This document shows positions 1-4,265 of a stretch of DNA of 7,529 nt, one piece after another (within the stretch, counting starts at the first letter, position 1; every line of letters begins with the position of its first letter). A program made the position numbers and the translations under genes. The stretch is from NCBI GenBank assembly GCA_964394845.1, contig CAYMZB010000092.1, positions 1 to 7,529 of the forward strand, given 5' to 3'. The notes beneath the pieces were generated by a model. The model ran no database searches. It was not told where the DNA came from and saw nothing but the letters and a program-made list of their open reading frames with translations. This stretch comes from CAYMZB01 sp964394845 (GTDB lineage: Bacteria; Patescibacteriota; Microgenomatia; Daviesbacterales; UBA10151).

Positions 1-63
1 AGGCGACCAGCCGAGGGCAAGGCTCGCCAAAAGAAACAACAAAATACGGGTTATATGAGACAC
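1..63 (-). CDS. Start of a probable membrane or secreted protein (partial)
   Basis: A reading frame starts at GTG (complement of 61-63) and stays open to the left edge, giving 21 codons. After a short basic start (SHITR) comes a hydrophobic run, ILLFLLASLALGW, typical of a first membrane helix or signal sequence. The start is supported by an extended -10 (TGG-TAAAAT) exactly 6 bases upstream, the same layout as the divergent gene at 113. No Shine-Dalgarno is visible. With a nucleotide-sugar enzyme next door, a glycan-assembly membrane protein is possible, but too little is present to name a family. Confidence 0.55.
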   Translation of the reverse strand, partial: MSHITRILLFLLASLALGWSP

Positions 64-69
64 TGAGCT

Positions 70-78
70 ATTTTACCA
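70..78 (-). promoter_or_regulatory. Extended -10 for the leftward gene, leaderless layout
   Basis: On the minus strand the order is TGG, TAAAAT (complement of 70-75), six bases (AGCTCA), then the GTG start. The -10 to start gap of 6 puts the predicted +1 on the start codon. No good -35 is seen. Confidence 0.55.
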
Positions 79-97
79 TTTATTCTGACATACGTTA

Positions 98-106
98 TGG
101 TATTAT
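98..106 (+). promoter_or_regulatory. Extended -10 for the UXS gene, leaderless layout
   Basis: TGG-TATTAT (hexamer 101-106) is followed by six bases and then ATG at 113. The predicted +1 is the A of the start codon. There is no Shine-Dalgarno between the promoter and the gene. It lies back to back with the promoter at 70-78 in a 49-base gap. Confidence 0.6.
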
Positions 107-112
107 CAAAAT

Positions 113-1063
113 ATGCGGATAATTGTTACTGGCGGGGCCGGTTTTCTCGGCTCATATCTCTGCGATAAGCTTTTGCAATCCGACAATCAGGTAGTTTGCA
201 TCGATAACCTGCTGACAGGGACGTTGGCCAATATCGAGCATCTAAAACCAGATCAGAATTTTGAGTTTTTACAGTTTGATGTCATAAATAAGTTGCCCAA
301 AGTTATTACTGCTGACCAGATCTATCATTTAGCTTCACCGGCTTCACCCAACCAAGATAGTGCAAAAAGCTACCATGCTTTGGCATTCGAAACTATGCTG
401 GTAAATACTACTGGCACTTGGAATATGGCAGAGTTGGCAGTTAAGTTAGGTGCTAAATTATTGTTTGCTTCAACCTCGGAAAGTTATGGTGATCCGCTTG
501 AGCATCCCCAGACTGAAACCTATCGTGGTAATGTTTCAACCACTGGTCCGAGGTCAGTTTATGATGAGTCTAAAAGATTTGGCGAAACTATTGTGTCAGC
601 CTTTGTCAGGTCAAAACAGTTAGATGGTCGGATAATTCGCATTTTCAACACTTATGGTCCGAGGATGGCTCTTGATGATGGTAGGGTGGTGATGGAATTT
701 GCTTTAGCGGCGTTGAGAGACAAACCGTTTCTGGTGTTTGGCGATGGACAGCAAACTCGGTCATTTTGCTATGTTGACGATTTGGTTGATGGGATGATAG
801 CTGCAATGAATAAGGACAATACCGCCGGCGAGGTTTTTAATTTAGGCAATCCCAATGAATTTACGATACTGGAGTTAGCGGAAAAATTAAAACGTATAAC
901 CGGTAGCAGCTCTGAAGTAAGTTTTTCAAAAAAGTTGCCGCAGGATGATCCTTTAAGACGCCAACCAAATATCTCCAAAGCCAAAAGGATGCTGGATTGG
1001 GAACCTAAGGTAGATTTGGAAGAAGGCTTAAAGAAGTTAATCGTTTACCTACAGACTATATAG
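113..1063 (+). CDS. UDP-glucuronate decarboxylase (UDP-xylose synthase), extended SDR family
   Basis: Predicted to convert UDP-glucuronate to UDP-xylose with bound NAD in the cytoplasm, supplying a sugar donor for surface glycans. The 316-aa length is normal for the bacterial enzyme. Residues 7-13 (GGAGFLG) form the Rossmann glycine motif and D31 the NAD-ribose acidic residue. The catalytic set is visible: S120-T121-S122-E123 region, Y150 and K154 (YDESK). Family signatures follow: YGDPLEHPQTE (125-135), RIFNTYGPRMALDDGR (176-191), GDGQQTRSFCYVDDLV, LGNPNEFTILELAE and PQDDPLRRQP. These fit UXS better than the dTDP-glucose dehydratase or epimerase branches. The start at 113 is set by the extended -10 six bases upstream. 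The stop is TAG. A divergent membrane-protein gene begins 49 bases away. Confidence 0.9.
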   Translation: MRIIVTGGAGFLGSYLCDKLLQSDNQVVCIDNLLTGTLANIEHLKPDQNFEFLQFDVINKLPKVITADQIYHLASPASPNQDSAKSYHALAFETMLVNTTGTWNMAELAVKLGAKLLFASTSESYGDPLEHPQTETYRGNVSTTGPRSVYDESKRFGETIVSAFVRSKQLDGRIIRIFNTYGPRMALDDGRVVMEFALAALRDKPFLVFGDGQQTRSFCYVDDLVDGMIAAMNKDNTAGEVFNLGNPNEFTILELAEKLKRITGSSSEVSFSKKLPQDDPLRRQPNISKAKRMLDWEPKVDLEEGLKKLIVYLQTI

Positions 1064-1067
1064 TTTA

Positions 1068-1076
1068 TGTTAAAAT
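1068..1076 (+). promoter_or_regulatory. Extended -10 upstream of the 84-aa gene
   Basis: TGT-TAAAAT (hexamer 1071-1076) lies just after the UXS stop codon and is identical to the element before the tRNA at 1440-1448. The predicted +1 is near 1083, leaving a leader of about 80 bases before the Shine-Dalgarno-led ATG at 1164, or about 6 bases before the ATG at 1089. Confidence 0.5.
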
Positions 1077-1163
1077 ACTGCCTCATATATGGCTAATAAC
1101 CCTGAAGTGTGTGGATTAAAATATCTAGGGCCGGAAATATCTATTAAAAAAGGTGGTATAAAT

Positions 1164-1418
1164 ATGGCCCTATTTTATGCTGACCCGGTTAGTCTTTGTT
1201 ACGGCTGTGACAAGTGTGGATTATCAGCGCAGGTTAGGTATGGTCGCAGCGGCAGAGTTTGGCCAGATGAACAAAAATTGCAAAGCGCTATCAAGGAAGA
1301 ACTCGAAAAAGATGCTGAATCTCCAGAAGGAATAATTGTTCTTGGCCGTGCTAGAATTATTCTGGAAAAGTGTCCACGCCTTAACAGGGGAGGCGCTCCA
1401 AAAGGCGCTAGAGTGTAA
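1164..1418 (+). CDS. Small cysteine-containing protein of unknown function (84 aa)
   Basis: I do not recognise a family. The N-terminal part has CYGCDKCG (C12, C15, C18), and a fourth cysteine sits near the C-terminus (KCP, C70). The middle is a charged helix (about 36-52) followed by a hydrophobic strand-like GIIVLGRARIIL. Three closely spaced cysteines plus a distant one could bind zinc or an iron-sulfur cluster; this is inference. I choose ATG 1164 because AGGTGG at 1151-1156 is a good Shine-Dalgarno seven bases upstream. The same frame is open to ATG 1089, which would add 25 residues and put the start 12 bases after the -10. The tRNA-Arg gene follows 41 bases downstream. Confidence 0.6.
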   Translation: MALFYADPVSLCYGCDKCGLSAQVRYGRSGRVWPDEQKLQSAIKEELEKDAESPEGIIVLGRARIILEKCPRLNRGGAPKGARV

Positions 1419-1439
1419 CTTACTTTTAAACTCCAGATT

Positions 1440-1448
1440 TGTTAAAAT
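1440..1448 (+). promoter_or_regulatory. Extended -10 of the tRNA-Arg gene
   Basis: TGT-TAAAAT (hexamer 1443-1448) lies 11 bases before the mature tRNA 5' end, giving a predicted +1 near 1455 and a 5-base 5' leader. No clear -35 is seen. Confidence 0.55.
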
Positions 1449-1459
1449 TATCATTGTTT

Positions 1460-1532
1460 GCGCCCATAGCTCAGCGGATAGAGCAATTCGGTTCTAACGA
1501 ATAGGTCGGGGGTTCGAATCCCTCTGGGCGTA
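1460..1532 (+). tRNA. tRNA-Arg, anticodon UCU
   Basis: The full cloverleaf folds by hand. The acceptor is 1460-1466 with 1525-1531, with a G-U first pair. The D stem is GCTC/GAGC with GG in the loop. The anticodon stem ATTCG/CGAAT is fully paired, with loop GTTCTAA and anticodon TCT at 1493-1495. The variable loop has 5 bases. The T stem is GGGGG/CCCTC with loop TTCGAAT. The discriminator is A1532. CCA is not encoded. A20 in the D loop fits an arginine tRNA. Oddities are G at position 32, where a pyrimidine is usual, and the G1-U72 pair. It reads AGA (and AGG). Confidence 0.93.
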
Positions 1533-1578
1533 CTGAAGAATATAGTTTATGTTGTCAGAAGAAGCTAAATTATTTTTT
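1527..1578 (+). repeat. Repeat copy D: tail sequence joined to the tRNA-Arg 3' end
   Basis: Starting in the tRNA 3' end (GGCGTACT) and running into TCAGAAGAAGCTAAATTATT (1555-1574), this resembles 7056-7105. There GGCGTACT recurs and TCAGAGGAAGCTAAATTATT has one mismatch. The copies differ by a 2-base length change between those blocks. In translation, VLKN plus, after the shift, SEEAKL matches VLQN and SEEAKL of the right-hand copy. The end overlaps the stop codon of the minus-strand gene at 1570. Confidence 0.55.
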
Positions 1579-2031
1579 CAACCTGAAATACCCTAAAGAA
1601 AACGGAAGCCTTGGAATTATTTTCAAATGAACTTTGCCAAGGTACTGATTTGGTTCTATTTCCACAATTTCGTCCAAAATAAATCTTAGCCAGAATGGAT
1701 TTTTAGAAATATTGTAATCAATTCTTAAAACATTCTGTTTATTATCTTGTAACCCTTTGCCTACGTAAGTTTTAAAAGGATATATTTCTTTATTATTGAA
1801 TAAATTTACACCTGTGGAGAAACTTACATCAAATTTCTTGCCTTGCCATGAAGTTTTTAGACCTTCTATAGAGCCTTTATAAAATCCATCCGGCTTAGGA
1901 TTTGGAATTCTACCGCTTAAAAAAAGTTTTCGATAAGGGCTATTTTGAATTTTCCAAGTTCTGAAGGCTCCAAAAATTAATATACATGTAATTAGTACAA
2001 AAACTATAACCAGTAGAGCAAGATTAAACAT
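1570..2031 (-). CDS. Membrane-anchored protein of unknown function (153 aa)
   Basis: Residues 3-23 form one hydrophobic helix followed by R24 and K27, so the protein is probably a signal-anchored or exported protein with the rest outside the membrane. The remaining 125 residues look rich in beta strands. They have distinctive blocks: GFYKG (49-53), W62-QGKKF (62-67), YPFKTY (84-89), IDYN (104-107), NPFWLRFILDEIVEI (111-125), QYLGKVHL (129-136) and a C-terminal GYFRL. The spacing of aromatic and glycine residues suggests a compact, barrel-like fold, but I cannot name a family. A TATATA element 11 bases upstream of the ATG may be its -10. The gene is convergent with the tRNA, and its stop lies in repeat copy D. 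Confidence 0.75.
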   Translation of the reverse strand: MFNLALLVIVFVLITCILIFGAFRTWKIQNSPYRKLFLSGRIPNPKPDGFYKGSIEGLKTSWQGKKFDVSFSTGVNLFNNKEIYPFKTYVGKGLQDNKQNVLRIDYNISKNPFWLRFILDEIVEIEPNQYLGKVHLKIIPRLPFSLGYFRLKK

Positions 2032-2042
2032 CTTAATACAAG

Positions 2043-2048
2043 TATATA
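2043..2048 (-). promoter_or_regulatory. Possible -10 for the 153-aa gene
   Basis: The complement of 2043-2048 reads TATATA, 11 bases from the ATG, preceded directly by TG. There is no Shine-Dalgarno in the gap. Weak evidence by itself. Confidence 0.3.
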
Positions 2049-2100
2049 CAGCTCTACTTCCTAATGGTAGTTATGAATTAAATTTGGGTAAAGTTATAAT

Positions 2101-2379
2101 CTAAACTTGAGGAGTATCAGGCATTATAGGCATTCTTAAATGAGTTTTAATTTCATCTATTTCCCTTTTATTTCTATTATGTCCCATCCCTACTTTATCC
2201 CAAATAGCTTTTGTTTGATCTTGGAGATCATGTACATCACCAGCTAATGCTTCTAATCTTTTGGTATGATCCTCTAGAGTTTCTTTAATCCCTCCTAGTT
2301 CTTCTTTAACTCCACTTAGATCTTCTTTTATTGGTTTTAGAGATTCATCTAACAGTTTTTTAAAATCATCCTAGTTCAT
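2101..2379 (-). pseudogene. Coiled-coil protein gene with a TAG at codon 3
   Basis: ATG (complement of 2377-2379) is followed by AAC, then TAG, and then 89 clean codons to a TAG at 2101-2103. The peptide after the early stop is clearly protein-like. It starts DDFKKLLDESLKPIKEDL and continues as an amphipathic charged coiled coil with a repeated pattern (SGVKEEL, GGIKETL). It then has RLEALAGDVHDLQDQTKAIW and ends in a proline-rich PIMPDTPQV. No ATG, GTG or TTG occurs in frame until codon 65. One base change, AAG or AAA to TAG, would explain the stop. An extended -10 still sits six bases before the ATG. Alternatives are a sequencing error or an unusual start. The product would be a small cytoplasmic coiled-coil protein of unknown role. 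Confidence 0.7.
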
Positions 2380-2385
2380 ACACTA

Positions 2386-2394
2386 AAATTAACA
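2386..2394 (-). promoter_or_regulatory. Extended -10 of the interrupted coiled-coil gene
   Basis: On the minus strand TGT-TAATTT (hexamer complement of 2386-2391) is followed by six bases (TAGTGT) and the ATG. The hexamer matches the consensus only at T1, A2 and T6, but the spacing is the leaderless one seen elsewhere here. Confidence 0.35.
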
Positions 2395-2473
2395 TTTTGG
2401 GTCATAAATTACAAGATAGCTTTCTATATCAAAGTTGGCCTAGAGCTATTATCTAATAACACTTTCCAGACTC

Positions 2474-2677
2474 CTAATGAGCCCGGCAGTTGATTACCCT
2501 GTTAGTGAACGATATAAAACAATTTACAATTTCAACAAATCCAAACCCTTTGCTCTGTCCGGTATATTTATCTGTTATTACTTGAGCTGATTGTACTTGT
2601 CCAAAAGCTTCAAACATGGCTTGAAGGTCTTGATTAGTTTTTGAGTATTGTAATCCACCCACAAATAATTTTGTCAT
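2474..2677 (-). pseudogene. RRM RNA-binding protein, truncated after RNP1
   Basis: The first 50 residues are a good bacterial RNA recognition motif. RNP2 is LFVGGL (4-9), a helix is NQDLQAMFEAFG, and a strand and loop VQSAQVITDKYTGQSK lead to RNP1 KGFGFVEI (43-50). Such proteins bind single-stranded RNA and are common as one-domain proteins. A full domain needs a further helix and strand (about 30 residues). Here the frame continues into 17 unrelated residues and stops at 67 aa. A 7-base tandem duplication (2519-2532) lies exactly where the domain breaks off, although removing one copy does not restore the missing part. The start has a perfect Shine-Dalgarno (2685-2694). It may be a decaying gene or an expressed half-domain. 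Confidence 0.65.
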
Positions 2678-2684
2678 AAATTCT

Positions 2685-2694
2685 TCACCTCCTT
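2685..2694 (-). promoter_or_regulatory. Perfect Shine-Dalgarno of the RRM gene
   Basis: The complement reads AAGGAGGTGA, a full match to the 16S anti-Shine-Dalgarno, with its last base 7 bases from the ATG. It is the strongest ribosome binding site in the window and contrasts with the leaderless layouts nearby. Confidence 0.8.
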
Positions 2695-2702
2695 CATAAC
2701 CG

Positions 2703-2708
2703 ATTATA
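2703..2708 (-). promoter_or_regulatory. -10 element of the RRM gene
   Basis: The complement reads TATAAT, 25 bases before the ATG, leaving room for a leader with the Shine-Dalgarno. A TTGTAC (complement of 2728-2733) 19 bases further upstream is a possible weak -35. Confidence 0.55.
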
Positions 2709-2736
2709 TTTCTTCCTTCTCTTAAAAGTACAATAG

Positions 2737-2765
2737 TTGACAGATGGATTGGGTTTTGATAAAGT
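2737..2765 (+). promoter_or_regulatory. Near-consensus sigma-70 promoter of the two-gene unit
   Basis: TTGACA (2737-2742), a 17-base spacer ending in TGA, then TAAAGT (2760-2765) make an extended -10 with a consensus -35. The gap to the ATG at 2774 is 8 bases, so the transcript has almost no leader. It diverges from the RRM promoter. Confidence 0.75.
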
Positions 2766-2773
2766 AGAAAACA

Positions 2774-3445
2774 ATGCCCAAAGCTACTACCTTAAAAGTC
2801 TCCGCAATCGTAATAGCTTTCTTGTTATTTATTGTTTCTCCTGCGTTTGCCCTAAATCTATCTGCTACCAGAGAGGGGAATGAGAAAAGAGTAGAAACTA
2901 AACAAAAGAAAGTGGAAAATAGAATCACAATGATGCGGGAAAAACAAGCCTCCAGGGAAGCTTCTTTACAAACCAAACTGCAAACATTCAGGGATAAGAA
3001 AAAAGCCACAGCCGCTGCCAGGATTAATGAAAATTTAAACAGGATCAATGCCAGACAAACCGGGCAAATGCAGAAACACCTGGATCAAATGACCATTCTT
3101 TTAAATAAACTGGAAGATAGAGTAAATCAGGGTAAACCTGACATTAAAGATCCTGCTCTTGCCAAAGAGGCGGTTGCCAGCGCAAGAGCTACAATAGCCA
3201 CAGCAAGCGCTGCTGTTTCCACCCAGGCAGAAAAAGATTATACAATTACAGTAACTTCTGAAAGCAGAATTAAAACAGACGCTAAGACCCAAAGGGATAG
3301 GCTGCACAATGACCTTTTGACTCTCAGAAAAGCAGTCATAGATGCAAAGCAATCAGTTGCAAATGCCATACGAACTGCCAAATCAAACCCCGTGCCAGTC
3401 GGCACAGAATCCAAGAAGGAGGGAACAACCAGTGAACAACAATAA
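2774..3445 (+). CDS. Secreted alpha-helical coiled-coil protein (223 aa)
   Basis: An N-terminal signal peptide is clear. It has a basic start, a hydrophobic core at about 10-21 (AIVIAFLLFIVS), and SPAFA with predicted cleavage after A26. The mature 197 residues are almost all charged or alanine-rich helix: K/E/R-rich 35-75, then NRINARQTGQMQKHLDQMT and an alanine-rich part (AKEAVASARATIATASAAV). The C-terminus is flexible and ends SKKEGTTSEQQ. It has no cysteines and no catalytic motif, so a structural or cell-surface role outside the membrane is likely; this is inference. A consensus promoter lies 8 bases before the start. The 3' end overlaps the next gene by 14 bases, so the two are probably co-translated partners. 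Confidence 0.8.
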   Translation: MPKATTLKVSAIVIAFLLFIVSPAFALNLSATREGNEKRVETKQKKVENRITMMREKQASREASLQTKLQTFRDKKKATAAARINENLNRINARQTGQMQKHLDQMTILLNKLEDRVNQGKPDIKDPALAKEAVASARATIATASAAVSTQAEKDYTITVTSESRIKTDAKTQRDRLHNDLLTLRKAVIDAKQSVANAIRTAKSNPVPVGTESKKEGTTSEQQ

Positions 3446-3743
3446 TACCATCCCCTCTCTGCCGCCTCAACCGCTAGACCCAAGTGAACCGGAAATCCCG
3501 GGTGATTCGAACAAAATGATTATCTGGTTTGTAATAGGACTTGTTGGAGTAATCCTGGCTGTTGGAGGAATTTTCATATTCTTGAGTAAACAACAACCGG
3601 CTTTAAAGACCCAAACTAGTGTTTCACGAACCCCTTTACCTACACCGAAAGCGAATCTGGACTTGGATTTGAATAGTATTAATGTAAACAACGGAATAGA
3701 TAGTGATTTTACCTCTGTTGATCAGGATCTTAAGTTACTTTAA
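3432..3743 (+). CDS. Proline-rich single-pass membrane protein (103 aa), GTG start
   Basis: The layout is a short asparagine- and proline-rich N-terminus (PSLPPQPLDPSEPEIP), one membrane helix at about 30-51 (IIWFVIGLVGVILAVGGIFIFL), a linker rich in T and P, and an acidic tail with repeated DLDLNSINV / DSDFTSVDQDL. It is probably anchored with the acidic tail outside. I place the start at GTG 3432 because AAGGAGGG at 3416-3423 is a strong Shine-Dalgarno 8 bases upstream. An in-frame ATG at 3342 lies deep in the upstream gene and has no such site. The 14-base overlap with the upstream gene indicates translational coupling, so the two products may act together at the envelope. No family recognised. 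Confidence 0.75.
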   Translation: MNNNNTIPSLPPQPLDPSEPEIPGDSNKMIIWFVIGLVGVILAVGGIFIFLSKQQPALKTQTSVSRTPLPTPKANLDLDLNSINVNNGIDSDFTSVDQDLKLL

Positions 3744-3812
3744 GGACCATTGATGTCTTACTCTTTTCGTATCCATAACAATAATATCTTCCCACACTAA
3801 ACCAGGACTTTG

Positions 3813-3821
3813 TGATATAAT
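3813..3821 (+). promoter_or_regulatory. Extended -10 of the Nudix-like gene, leaderless layout
   Basis: TGA-TATAAT (perfect hexamer 3816-3821) is followed by six bases (GTATCC) and ATG at 3828. The predicted +1 is the start codon itself. There is no -35 match and no Shine-Dalgarno. Confidence 0.7.
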
Positions 3822-3827
3822 GTATCC

Positions 3828-4256
3828 ATGCATAAATCATTTTATGCAAGCGGATTTCTTTATAATTCAAAGTCTCATCAAATTCTCTTGCTTCAATCAG
3901 AACAGAATGGTGATTTTCCTTTATGGTCTTTGTTAGGAGGGGAAAACAATGAAGGAGAAGATGCAGAGGGAACTTTTCAACGGGTCATAAATAAGTCATT
4001 AAACTTAAATCTTAAAACGAAAAATATTTATCCAATCTACGACTACTTTCAGAGTTCCCGGGGTAAAGTTAATTATGTATTTTATGCTGAAATAAAAAAT
4101 CCTCCTGCTTTTAAGTCTTTCAAAGAAGGTATTTTGTCCTGGGTAACTTTTAAAGATACCATTAAACTGTTGTTTTCTGCTAATACTAAACGCGATGTCA
4201 TAATTGGCGAGCGTGTTATCAACCTTAATTGGCGCTTGTCTCAAAATATACAATGA
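3828..4256 (+). CDS. Nudix-fold protein with degenerate catalytic box (142 aa)
   Basis: The overall pattern is that of a small Nudix protein: FYASGFLY and QILLLQSE strands, PLWSLLGGENNEGE, a helix, then IYPIYDYF and VNYVFYAEIK strands and a C-terminal helix. The Nudix signature G-x5-E-x7-R-E-U-x-E-E is kept at G38, E44 and R52. The next residues are V53, I54, N55, K56 and S57, so the three glutamates that hold magnesium are gone. Hydrolysis of nucleoside diphosphate derivatives is therefore unlikely, and a binding or sensing role is more plausible. The length and frame are intact, so it is not an obvious pseudogene. The gene is convergent with the dehydrogenase, 9 bases apart, with no clear terminator between them. 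Confidence 0.75.
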   Translation: MHKSFYASGFLYNSKSHQILLLQSEQNGDFPLWSLLGGENNEGEDAEGTFQRVINKSLNLNLKTKNIYPIYDYFQSSRGKVNYVFYAEIKNPPAFKSFKEGILSWVTFKDTIKLLFSANTKRDVIIGERVINLNWRLSQNIQ

Positions 4257-4265
4257 GTCCTCTGA

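Noticed and set aside
769..984. Antisense open frame inside the UXS gene
   Set aside because: It lies opposite highly conserved coding sequence, lacks its own start signals and has no recognisable domain. The same holds for the antisense frames at 1224-1454, 2722-3048, 3101-3352, 3238-3483, 3467-3691 and 4005-4253, and for the plus-strand frames opposite the dehydrogenase at 4775-4960 and 5113-5301.
1058..1553. 14-base direct repeat ATATAGTTTATGTT at 1058-1071 and 1540-1553 around the 84-aa gene and the tRNA as possible attachment sites
   Set aside because: In AT-rich DNA of this length a 14-base match can occur by chance, and one copy overlaps promoter sequence.
2371..2373. TAG read as a sense codon (alternative genetic code)
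   Set aside because: TAG ends the UXS and GIY-YIG genes and this same gene. TGA ends the Nudix-like gene, so no recoding is supported.
3342..3431. Upstream in-frame extension of the proline-rich membrane protein to ATG 3342
   Set aside because: It would overlap the upstream gene by over 100 bases and has no ribosome binding site, whereas GTG 3432 has a strong one.
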